NCBI GenBank assembly: GCA_963556145.1
Contig: OY744463.1
Location: 7,874,001 to 7,938,000 of the forward strand
Length of the DNA: 64,000 nt
DNA from: Hygrocybe punicea
Taxonomy: Eukaryota; Basidiomycota; Agaricomycetes; Agaricales; Hygrophoraceae
Reading direction: 5' to 3'
The position numbers were made by a program, and so were the translations under genes. Below the pieces are notes generated by a model that ran no database searches, was not told where the DNA came from, and saw only the letters and a list, made by a program, of their open reading frames with translations. This document shows, piece by piece, positions 1 to 9,596 of this stretch; the first letter of the stretch is position 1; every line of letters starts with the position of its first letter.

Positions 1-149
1 CGGAACTGCGAACTGAACTTCGGGTCCGGTTTGGCGCATGGCCAAACCTGGACCCGGACGGCATCGAACCGTCTCTCCGCGTTCGGTCTGGGTTCAGACG
101 CGGTCTGAACCCCGGACCGAGGTGGGCTCACCCCATGAGCTCCGTTCTC

Positions 150-199
150 CTCGTGAATGGCAGGCACGTATCAATTGATACGGCGCTACACTTCGCGAG
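150..199. repeat. Nested dyad (outer CTCGTGAA/TTCGCGAG)
   Basis: An outer inverted repeat (CTCGTGAA at 150-157, TTCGCGAG at 192-199) encloses a palindromic core CGTATCAATTGATACG. The same architecture with nearly constant 50-51 bp length recurs at 30640-30690, 30965-31015 and 38547-38597. Function unknown. Confidence 0.55.
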
Positions 200-215
200 G
201 TAGTTGGGCTGCGGG

Positions 216-347
216 GGAGCCGTCCGGCGCTGCTGCTGCCGCTGCCACTGCTGCTGTTGCTGCCGCTGCCGGCGCTGCTGCTGCTGCCGTGGCCGTTGCT
301 GCTGCCACTGCTGCTGCTGCTGTTGTGGCCATTGCCGTTGCCACTGC

Positions 348-381
<34 letters not shown>

Positions 382-745
382 GCCACCGTTGCTGCTGTCG
401 CTGCTGCTGTTGCCGTTGCTGCTGTCGCTGCTGCTGTTGCCGTTGCTGCTGCCGCTGTTGCTGCTGCTGCCGGCATTGCTGCTGCTGCTGCTGCTGGCCG
501 TCGTGGTTGTTGTTGCCGTTGTTGTTGCCGCCGCCGGTGGTGGTGGTGTTGCGGCTGTCCCGCGTCCATTGGCGTTGGACGGCTTGATGCAGCAGCTGCT
601 GCTGCTGTTGCCGGCGTTGCTGCTGCCGGCGTTGCTGCTACCGGCGTTGCTGCTGCTGCTGTTGCTGTTGCCGCTGCCGCTGTCACTGCTGCTGCTGCCG
701 TTGCTGCCGGCGCTGCCGCTGGCCGTTGCCGTCGTCGTTGCCTGG
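216..745. repeat. GCT-rich trinucleotide repeat tract
   Basis: About 500 bp of interrupted (GCT)n/(GCC)n. All reading frames stay open and give poly-Ala, poly-Leu, poly-Cys or poly-Ser/Gly, which is why long frames appear on both strands. None has a credible gene structure. Confidence 0.85.
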
Positions 746-1246
746 TTGCCACCGCTGGTGGTGGTGGTGGTTTTGCGGCTGTCCCGCGTCCGTTGGCATT
801 GCGTTGGCGTTGGGATCCATTTTGTGCCGCGGTGGTGTGCTCGCGATGTGGTCGCGGTCGAGTTTCCTGTAACAGATAACATTAGTAAAGTTAAAATAAT
901 TGAAGAGACTTACCTGTGTCCATGAACGCGACATTGTGTCGCGTTCATTGGCCTTGCGTTGTTGTTGTTGGTGAAGAAACCTTCTTGTAATGGTCACATG
1001 ATCCCGTTGAAGACGAAAAAGTAAGTAAAGAAATACGAAAAACAAATGAAATAAATACCATAAAAATATCCGCGTTCGCGGTTTGGACGCGGTTTGGAGC
1101 CGTTCAGGAAATCCGGCCGGCCTCGAAACCCTGAACCGAACCTGCAGTCCGGTTCAGCATTTGGCTGAACTTGGACTGAACCTAGGGTTCGGTTCGGGGT
1201 TTGAACCGGGTTCGGCTAGGTTCGGAACCGAACTACGGCAACACTA

Positions 1247-1787
1247 GATCAGAGGAATTTAGTTTCTTTTAGAAAGGTCTAGTCAATCTGACCTGAATCC
1301 AGGGGTTCTGGAATCAGAGGGTGAGTGTGGGGAAAGGACAAAGAGTGGACTAAGAAATAGAACTGAAGTGCGGTGATAAGACGTGAGGGGGAATGGTATC
1401 CTGTATTTCCTATATTGTTTGTAGTATAAATGTGCTACTTTTATACTACTATGAGGGATCCTGTGCTGTAGTAACTATGTACTACAAGCGAAGGCTGTAA
1501 ATGATAGGGGGAGTGGAGTGGAGGATAGGAGGAGTGCTATGTACTAGGAGACGGGAAACGAAGATACATGATATATAACTATAAATGTACTGATTCTGGG
1601 TCATTAGGGACATTGCATCTTGAGTAGGAATGATTCCAGAGGCGGAATCTGGAGCGGAATCAATAGGAATGAGCAGAATCGATGATATGGGAATGGAAAT
1701 GGATGGGAGCGGTGCCTGATATGAAGGGGGAAATGGATCCACACAATCCGGAGCCTTTACATCCAATCAGGACTCAGATTGAGACCA
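1247..1787 (-). mobile_element. Reversed gypsy LTR fragment
   Basis: Read on the minus strand, this block starts TGGTCTCAATC directly after TCGACCAGGGA, the same boundary found at the start of the LTRs at 22197 and 32859 (TCGACCAGGGA or CGACCACGGA then TGGTCTCTATT). It carries a TATA box and pyrimidine-rich sequence but otherwise differs from those LTRs, so it belongs to a diverged family. Its distal end is cut by the hAT-like element at 1246. Confidence 0.5.
1438..1449 (-). promoter_or_regulatory. TATA box in reversed LTR
   Basis: Minus strand GTAGTATAAAAG. A mirror copy GTAGTATAAATG lies on the plus strand about 20 bp away, so the site could serve either direction. Confidence 0.4.
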
Positions 1788-2102
1788 TCCCTGGTCGATC
1801 CATATGAAGTGACGAAGATCCTGGGGTCGTGGAAAGAAAAGAGTGGAAGCGATGTTGAAAACGGATGGAAACGGGAGTACAACATGAGCGGAGTTGAAGC
1901 CGGTGGGTATTGAAGCGTTGGGAGGGGCGATCCAGAGCTACCAAAATAGTATGGGCAAGACGGCTGGACAAGGGAATAATGGTCACGTGACAGGGCAACA
2001 AATACAAACAAGAAATTTTCAACGCAACTTGACGTTGACAACAGCCTCAACAACTTCAACAATCCTTAACAAACCCAACACCAACAACAATACCAATGCC
2101 AG

Positions 2103-3628
2103 ATGTCAACGGAATACGACAACTTCCTCAACAATCTCGATGCGGAAATGCGGCAAGACTTCAAGAATGCAGTAGCCAAGTTACTAGAAGTTGCCAGGGC
2201 CAGAATTGATATTCTACACTGGAGAGGTCCCTCAGGACCTCTCTGGGTGCTCACGCAGGAATTGGGTGCAAGGACTGGATGTCGAAGGAAGAGGCTGTCT
2301 ACTACATTAGGAAGCCTACTGACTAAGGTCAACCATGGGAACTGGGCACGTGACAGCCCAGGCACATCTACTACAACGCAACGGATTTGAGAATGAGGCA
2401 CGGCAATGGGTGGTGAGACAACAACGTGCCATGGTAAGAGATCCCGTTCCCATAAATGGCACGAACTAACGATACCCGGCAGTGGAACTACAGGGGAATA
2501 TCGACGGAAATCCAGGACAATGGAATCGACATGACGGAAGGACTTCTCAATGGGCGGAGAGATAATGGTGGAGGTCGAGGAGTGGTTGTGGAACCAGGAG
2601 GAATACAAGAAGTGGGAGCCGGAAGAGGCGAGGCGTCAGGAAGTCGAGGAGGTGTTGCATTTTCAGGAGGAGATGGAGGAGGAAGCGAGGAAACAACAGG
2701 CCATGGAGGCAGTGGAGCTTGAGCGGAAATGTGCAGAGGAATTGTGGATGTACAAGGAGGATATAAATAGGAGGGCGGAGGTGGAGAAGCGGATCGAGGA
2801 GGCAGAAAGGGCAAAGGCGGCAGAGGCAGCAAAAAGGGAGGCTGATGCAGCCGCAGAAAGGGACCAGGAGGAGACTGGACAAGCCAGCGATCGCGGAAAC
2901 GAGGATGAGGACACGGACACAGATGGCGACTGGGCCGAGCAACAACTCCAGAAATATGAGAGGCTCCAAGCTCTTAAAAACAAAAGGCCAACCGGGATAA
3001 AAGGGTCAACCGGGACAACGAAACCATTCACGGGGAGTACAATAGTGGGGAAGACTTTTTGAACGCAAGCGGGAACGGGGACACGGGACCGAAAGGAAAG
3101 CTTCCGGGGGTAAGTAATATCTCGCGGACTTGTATATCTGTTGTGCCTAACTAATTCGTAGTATATGCAGTTGTTCCAGATCCGGCAATGCGATGCGTGC
3201 ATGACCGCCAACGTGGTTTGTCGCGGAATCAAAGGGTATGCATGCGACTGTTGCAAAAGGCTCAAACGATGCTGCGGGTTATTGACGAAGGGACCGGCCA
3301 CCGGAACTGGGAAAGCAGAATGGAAAGGGAAGGCGAAGGCAGGAAGTCCAAAGAGAAAGATCGTTGCGAAGAAAATTCCAAAGCCGGTGAAGAAGCCCAA
3401 GCTATGGGCCAGAGAGGCATCGACAAGCAAACGGACGTTGACCGATGTCAAACCGGATACGGAATCAGAGTGGGATGATGGGAGGCGAAGGAATCCATTC
3501 AAGCACCCACAGATCGCGATGGAAACCCAATGGGAGATCTCGATGATCGCAGACGGCCTATCTGAATACGTTGCAGAGATCCATACGAAGCTAACCCATT
3601 GGACAAAGGAGCTAAACCGACTCCGTGC
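2103..3628 (+). pseudogene. LTR-associated coiled-coil/Zn(II)2Cys6 gene, copy 1
   Basis: Three exons are recognisable by comparison with the copies at 20.4-21.9 kb and 30.2-32.7 kb. Exon 1 starts STEYDNFLNNLD..RQDFKNAVA and resumes at 2390 (NEARQWVVRQQRAM) after a short repeat insertion. Exon 2 (about 2490-3106) opens with GIxxEI and becomes a Glu/Arg-rich coiled coil (VEEWL, then EEARRQE). Exon 3 (from about 3160) has six cysteines with spacing C-x2-C-x6-C-x7-C-x2-C-x6-C (3189-3275), the Zn(II)2Cys6 binuclear cluster pattern, then a Lys-rich stretch, an acidic stretch and a C-terminal leucine-rich coil (IADGLSEYVAEIHTKL, ELNRLR). Frameshifts near 2550 and 3055 and two repeat insertions break it. 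Role unknown; a DNA-binding regulator is inference from the cluster. Confidence 0.7.
2220..2375 (+). mobile_element. Short TG..CA repeat, copy A
   Basis: About 156 bp, beginning TGGAGAGGTCCC with the palindrome GAGGTCCCTCAGGACCTCTC, containing CTACTGACTAAGGTCAACC and GGCACGTGACAGCCC, and ending CTACTACA. It splits exon 1 of the Zn cluster gene. Relatives lie at 3629-3855, 13728-13887 and 24191-24347. It could be a solo mini-LTR (TRIM) or a MITE. Confidence 0.65.
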
Positions 3629-3855
3629 TGTGGTAGTGGGACCTGGTCAGTCACGTGATCAGGTTCCCAGGGTTGACCTTGGTCAGTAGTGTTCCAGATG
3701 TAGCAATGTGCCTGGGCTGTCACGTGACCCAGTTCCCACGATCGACCTTAGTCAGTAGGTGTCCTGATGTAGTAGACAGTCTGATCCTTCAACATCGACT
3801 CTGTTCCACACGATTCTGGCGTGAGCACCCTGAGAGGTCCCTCGGGACCTCTCCA
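3629..3855 (-). mobile_element. Short TG..CA repeat, copy B
   Basis: Reverse orientation: it ends GGGACCTCTCCA and contains GGTTGACCTTGGTCAG and CGACCTTAGTCAG, with an internal partial duplication of the CACGTGA/TTAGTCAG segment that makes it longer (227 bp). It sits where the C-terminus of Zn cluster gene copy 1 ends. Confidence 0.6.
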
Positions 3856-3860
3856 CCGTC

Positions 3861-5518
3861 TTGTGGTACGGTAACAAAACCCTGAACCAAAAGTGCCATA
3901 CATAACTCGGAATCTTTTCTCATAATAGCTCTTACTTGTTCCAATGTTTGTGGTTCATGTGGAGAATCTTGTGGCATTTCTTGCACCAACCACTGGACAA
4001 CTTCATTGATTTGTCGACGATTGAGTGATAAGACCAATGCAGGCGAGATCTTTTCCATCCATTGTCCATGAATGTCGTAATCATTAAGTAAGTCAAGGGC
4101 ATAACCCATGGTAGTATTGCACATGGCAATGATTGTTTCTGTGGCGGTCAATTCTGACTCAACTGTAGTTTTTTGTTCCCATTCATGATGATCATAATGA
4201 CATCAATGTGTACAAGTTTGTTCTGGATTTCGTGTTTCTGGTATCTTTTCTTCTTCTTCTGCAACATGGAATCTTGCCATGTGTTGCTTTCCTCTTTTGG
4301 CTCTGGTTCTTGGTTTTGGCGTAAATCTTTCTGGAGGTCTTTGAGTTTGGTGAAAACAGTATTGAATTGTTTATACACTGTTACATCTTTCTTGAGTTGC
4401 GCAATCGTGGCCTCCTATGCTGCACATCGCTTCTTTAAAAATCCTCTCACTTTTTATTCAACATTGCCAGCTCGTCCATAAGCACAGTGATTCTGGCATC
4501 CTTGCCGTCATCCTGTTCTTGCTTTTGTGTCTGTGGTATGGTCTGCATGGACCGAACTTGTTGTTGTCCTCTTTGTTTGGGACAATTGCAGGAGACATGT
4601 CCTGGTTGTCGACATTTGACGCATATACCCTTCTTCATGTAGTCAAGGTGTTGTTCATCGGTTAGACGTGTAAACGTCTGTTGCCTCGGTTTGGTCCTTC
4701 ATGTGTCAACATCCATAGGGACAGATTCTGATTGCGGTCATGTTGGTGCCGATGTTGTTTGTGTCGTGGTGGTCATGGTATGTCATGGTATATCGTGGTT
4801 TCAGGGTTGTTGTTGTCATGGAATGTACTTGTTCCTGACAGCATCGCCATTGCTGGTTGAGATTCGTGGTTCAGGTTCTCCATTCACTGATGGTAGTTGG
4901 GATGATTGACAAGGTATAGATCTGGTCGATCAAGGGTTTGTTCATGTGCAACTCCACGAGTTGGACGAGATATGAAAGGTTGTCATCTTCAGTCAACCCT
5001 GACATGTGGTGGAGAGTGTCAAACTCAATCCAAAATTCATCCACAGTCATTTTTTCTTGTCGTAGATCGTTAAGCTTGGTTAATGCATCTTTCTTCTGAT
5101 CCGGCTTTTCGAAATGCTGTCGGAATTCTGCCTCAAAGTCCACCATTGTTTCGAATTCAACTGGGTTGTGTGCGAGTGCGATGTCGACAAACTCATCTGC
5201 CCATCGCCTGGCGAGTCCTCCCTGCAAATAAGAAAGGATGAAAAGGATTTGCTTCTCATCTGTGTCGAGAGTGGTTGCATTTGCCTGGATATGGGCACTA
5301 CAGATGAATGTCTTAAAGCCTTCCTTGTTTCTGTCATATTTAGCTGGTGGAGCAATATGAGACTTTGGAGTTGTCGGGGCTGGTTGAGGTAGACATGATT
5401 GTTGTATGGTAGTGGTGAGTTTGATAGTAAGAAGTTGTTCTAAAAGGAAGTGGTGGCAAGGAGAGAGGTGGGGGATGGAAGGTTGTTCTTGTTGCAATGT
5501 ACTGGTCAAATTTGTCAT
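3861..5518 (-). pseudogene. gag: Ty3/gypsy gag remnant
   Basis: The N-terminal capsid-like part (5518-4871) is clear: FKTFICSAHIQA, LSYLQGGLARRWADE, FEAEFRQHFEKPDQKKDA, LRQEKMTVDEFWIEF are typical of retrotransposon gag. A zinc knuckle follows in another frame at 4638-4447 (CVKCRQPGHVSCNC, C-x2-C-x4-H-x4-C). Downstream pieces (4378-4148 and 4151-3861) are open but unrecognised. The frames do not join, so it is broken. No pol follows on this strand; the element is cut by the short repeat at 3855. The upstream LTR is at 5646 and beyond. Confidence 0.75.
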
Positions 5519-5645
5519 CAGAAGATTCCAGCGATTCGGAAGTTAAGTGATATTCATCATCGAGGTCTGATTCTAGTGTTCGGTAACATCGTGGATCCAG
5601 GTTGTTCTGGGTGATTGTTAGGGGAGTTGGGAGAAGTCTAGTATT

Positions 5646-6019
5646 ATGTTATGGATCGCAATCTTAATCGCGGGCTCCAGTAACAATCAACCAAACAGAG
5701 GATGAATGTATAAGATAGGCGAGTACAAAAATATTAGAGGGAGGAGAGATTGTCTGGGTAGTCAAGGTTGCAATCGGGAGAAGAGTAGCTATACTAGACT
5801 TAAGGGATACTGACTACAAATGTCTGGGTTTATATACTGAACAACTTCAGGGCAGGCTTCTTTGTCATGATGTGTGGTAATGAGGAGGTTGGGCTCCGAG
5901 ATGAATGGCGTCTTCGCTTAGTTCATGGTCTGCGCATTTTGAGGTGCCAATGTGGTGGCCAATGGCTGTGTTGTGGGTCTGGTGACAATAGACAGCTGAT
6001 CCAGTGGTTATGCTGTGCA
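5646..6019 (-). mobile_element. LTR of the minus-strand gag element (proximal part)
   Basis: Upstream of gag on the minus strand. It has a TATA box (TATATAAACCC, around 5826-5838) and the junction motif TGTTATGGATCGC..GCGGGCTCC at 5646, which recurs as TGTTACGGATCGC..GCGGGCTCC at 11993. The hAT element at 6020-9414 is inserted in it, and the remaining piece probably continues at 9423. The exact LTR limits cannot be fixed because only one LTR is present. Confidence 0.5.
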
Positions 6020-9000
6020 TAGTGTATTGCACGGGTAACCCCCGGGTATTTTTAGCCATACCCGTACCCGTACCCGGTCAGTACCCGTACCCGTACCCGG
6101 TCAGTACCCGTACCCGACACCACGGGTACAGATTTTTCACGGGTTCATAATTCTATACCCTCGGGTTACCCGGGACCCGTACCCGCCACGGGTTACCCGC
6201 GGATTCACAACTTGTACTACGTAGTAATGTCTACAGTGGTGGAAATCCTGTCCCACCCTTCTGGAAGCTCCTCCTCCTCACTGTCCTCCTCTTGCTCTGC
6301 AGTGACCGCTTGAATATCTTTGTCCTTGACCAGACCCAACAAACTCCAGTCACCAAGACACATCAGTGCACGTGTGGTCTGTGCAGACAGCCGATTGCGA
6401 AGGTGGGACAAGAGTATTCTACCCTGACTGAATACGCGCTCAACGTCAGTTGATGTCGCTGTTCAGACAAGTATTTGTTAGTGATGATACAATGGTTTTG
6501 TTCACAGTTACCTGGGATTGTAAGATAGTCGAGCGCCATGCGAGAGAGACAAGGGAAGGTTGTCCTGTGCTCGTACCACCACATGAGCACGTCCTTGACC
6601 TGTTCAGGATCAGTACTGAGATAGCGTGCTAATTCATCGCGAAGTTCTTCGCATCTCGGGGCACTAAGTGCTGGTAAATTGTCAAAAATATTTGTCGTCT
6701 TAAATTATCAATAGTCAGTGATAGCGAGAAACTCAAAGAGTCCAAAAACATTTACCTTTTTGTTTCTGGAAGAAAGTGGGACCTCTGATGCGGGGGTATT
6801 GTTGTGGGTTTCTGCATATGAATGTTCAAACTTGGCACGGACAATCGCTTCAGCGGTGGTGATCCAATCCCTCTCCCAGCCGACCTTTTCAAAGTACTTC
6901 AACTTGTGGCGGGGGTGTAGGACTGGAAGGTGTTTAGCGTAGATGCAGAGGCAAACTGAATACATACCCATAGCAATCCGGTAAACTTCGGAGTGGTCAG
7001 TCTTGTCATAGTATGAGTTGAGTGTTTTTTTGGCAAAGCTGATGGCGGCATGGATGGCAGGTTCGAGGTTGACATCCTGGGATTGTGTTGCGAGTGTCTC
7101 ATTGATGTGATCCATAGCTGGGATCACAGTGGCAAGGTTCGGTGTCGAGCGCGAAAAGAATAGTGTAGCGTCTTTGAAAATCTAATCGGGTCCGATTAGT
7201 TGAACATTCTGACTCATTCCAGGAACAACACACTTTCAGCGTCTCACACAATTGCTCTGCGATCTTCCACTCTTCATTGCTAAGCTCATACTGGCGCAAC
7301 TCAGCCGCCTTGTTCTCTGCAATGTCATCAATTGCTGAGCGGTACTCAAGGGCAAACAGCAACAGATCGTATGTCGAATTCCACCTGGTTCTCACGTCGC
7401 GAGGCATTTTGGCTGCCTTCAATTCCAGTTTTTCCAGGGTTCTAAACCATAGTGGTAGAAGTTTTGTCATTGAATGGATCAACGTGAATGATATTTTGCG
7501 AAGCTATCACAACCAGGTAAGGAATCATGTCATATGATAAACTGGGGACTGACTTTCACCAGCAGCATCTGGGTCGGTCTCATACTCTCGTCGAGCTGCT
7601 CGCGGTCTATAACAGACAGCTTGGCCCGCTCACCCATCCAATCTTCCACTTCGTCATCGGGATCGTCATCATCATTGACCTCCAGTTCCTGCAACGTCAT
7701 GGCCTCTTCCAAGTCAATCCCCTCGGCAAGCTCTTGGAGTTCTCGCTCCGCCTCATCCAGGACGACTTCAGAATCACTGCTTGGAACATCAAATTGACGC
7801 ACGAGCCTCACGGCAACAATTGCCAGGACGTGGTTGAAGCACCGTGTCTGATTTGATGGCCCCGGGTATTTCTCAAGGAGCTTGGGGAGCTCGGTGATCA
7901 TCTTGTCATTTGGCAACGCGTTATCGCATGTTATGCTCAGAATCTATATGAAACTAGTAAGCATCATCATTCGTGACAATATCAACTGCTAACTTTATCA
8001 GAAATACCAAATTCAGTCAATATTGCTGCAAAGGCAGCCGCCAGATTCACACCCGAGTGGGATGTTGCGACCTCAACCATGTCCAACAACATCCGCATTG
8101 GCATGCCTTTAACCTCAAAGTGTACTGTCACGGTGACGAAGGCCTTGTGGTTCGGCGAAGTCCAGGCGTCCGTCGCGAAATTCAGATCACCTTCATGCTC
8201 CTGCAGCATTTTTGCAAGTCGTTTGCGGACATTGACAAAGACCTTCTTGGCGTCTCAGGATACAGTTGTTGGCGAAGGTATGTAATACTCCGGTCGTCCA
8301 GTTTTCATCAACGACTGAAACCCACAGTCCTTCACGATATTGAAGGGCCTTCTACTTTCAGCAACCCACCGGACAATCTCGGCCCTGTGAACACATCAAG
8401 GCGATCAGCCCTGCATCATGGCACCTACGTCTCTCGAGACCCACCTGGCTTCCGTCTTCGTGTGCTGTCTATGGGAGTATGTGACCTTCCCTTTGCCATT
8501 CCTCTCAAATGCAGCTGTTATGGAACTGGGATTCAAGATCCCCTTGACGGTGGTTGCGCATACTTCATTTGCAGTGGCAGCATTATCAGCGGACATGACA
8601 ACATCATTCCCCCAACACTTTTTAGCATGCTTCCGCATGTTACTTGTGGACTTGGCATCTCCCTTGTCCAGAAACCTTCGGACACCCCTCGATTTATGCT
8701 TACACATGGCAGCGAGACAGTGGAAAGTGTGCGAGCAGCGGCCCTCATCATATCCGACAGTAGGGGTGGGCTTGAAGAACGCATAAATGGGTGCAGTCCA
8801 ATCTTTGGTGAGTTGTTCTAGATATTTATCTCATTTAACTGATGCACCATTGCAGTTCAAGTTGGCTTACTGATCTCGCTCTCTTCATCCTCTTCGTCTC
8901 CCAACTTGTCACTTAATTCCATTGGAGCATCCTTGGAGCCACTTTCCACCTCTTCCATAATGACATCCCTGTCAGCTGTGAGTATTTCACCCCTGGACGT

Positions 9001-9414
9001 AGGCTCCTCATCTTCGGAATCCTCAACTATAGTTCTCCTTGACGTTCTGGAGATAGCACCTGTCATTGCACGTTTATCAGGTTTTTTTTGGGATTTCGGT
9101 GCTGTTTTCTTTTGTTTGATGATTTTTTTGGACTGAGCGGGGGCCATGACGAGGGGATTGTGAAGGTGGTGGCTTCTATTTTTTTGTAATTAAATGAATG
9201 AACTCCGTTGGATGTTTGTATCAAATTAACGGAGTTGATTTGAATTTGGAATTGAAGTCTGGCCACTATAATTGAAGTCCGGCCACTATTAGTGACAGGT
9301 ACAAGTGATGGGTACGGGTAATTGCATGGGTACAAATTGCTGTACCCGTACCCGCACCTGTGGCTGTACCCGCGGCAAAACCCACGGGTTTACCCATACC
9401 CGTGCAATACACTA
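6020..9414 (-). mobile_element. Nearly intact hAT transposon (3395 bp)
   Basis: Perfect 18-bp terminal inverted repeats TAGTGTATTGCACGGGTA at 6020-6037 and 9397-9414. It is flanked by an 8-bp target duplication, GCTGTGCA (6012-6019) and GCTGTGCG (9415-9422), one mismatch. Subterminal regions carry many ACCCGTACCCG repeats on both sides. It encodes a hAT transposase on the minus strand. TIR start TAG, 8-bp duplication and transposase all agree on the hAT superfamily. Confidence 0.93.
6217..9147 (-). pseudogene. hAT transposase, one premature stop
   Basis: Cut-and-paste transposase. The start at 9147 (MAPAQSKKIIKQKK) gives a basic then acidic N-terminus. A BED-type zinc finger follows (C..TFHC.....KSTSNMRKHAKKC, about 8690-8580), then the catalytic region (FATDAWTSPNHKAFVTVTVH; ITCDNALPNDKM; TRCFNHVLAIV; RDVRTRWNSTYDLL) and the hAT C-terminal dimerisation domain (MWWYEHRTTFPCLSRMALDYL; ERVFSQGR; LSAQTTRALMCLGDW). 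I could place GT-AG introns that join all exons in frame: after EEDEESEI, after KTEA, after GISDK, after LLVK, after ETLK, after SRNKK and after DYLTIP. The only lesion seen is TGA at 8257-8255 where SRDAKKVF is expected. Length is about 870 aa, normal for the family. It may still act if read through, but is called a pseudogene. Confidence 0.85.
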
Positions 9415-9422
9415 GCTGTGCG

Positions 9423-9596
9423 GTGTTGTTGAGGGCATGTATAAGGGTATGTGACTCATCAGCAGTGATCGGGTGATGACGGTAGTCTCGGGGATTCGGA
9501 TACTGTCTCTGATTGTCGTCAGTGATGCTTTGCACCCAGGCAATGACGTCAATGTTGGGAGCGGGGTCGGAATTGGTGGTGGAATCAGAGTGAAAA
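9423..9596 (-). mobile_element. Probable continuation of the split LTR
   Basis: Sequence between the hAT right target duplication and the abrupt start of gypsy pol homology. It is taken as the distal part of the LTR interrupted at 6020, since precise hAT insertion predicts continuity. No independent match supports this. Confidence 0.3.

Larger units (their letters stand above)
1..1246. mobile_element. Right part of a non-autonomous hAT-like element
   Basis: The right end, read inwards, begins TAGTGTTGCCGTAGTTCGG, a typical hAT-style terminus, and both flanks of the block (1-130 and 1080-1235) are packed with GGTTCGG/CCGAACC subterminal repeats. The interior is almost pure GCT-type trinucleotide repeat. 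No transposase is visible. The left end and one target duplication lie outside the window, so the family call rests on the right terminus and the repeat layout only. It abuts, and probably truncated, the reversed LTR that follows. Confidence 0.5.

Noticed and set aside
94..1045. Long open frames on both strands with poly-Ala, poly-Leu, poly-Ser or poly-Cys
   Set aside because: All follow from an interrupted GCT repeat that lacks stops in every frame.
7973..8821. 282-aa plus-strand frame inside the hAT element
   Set aside because: Opposite strand of well-supported transposase exons; no domain.
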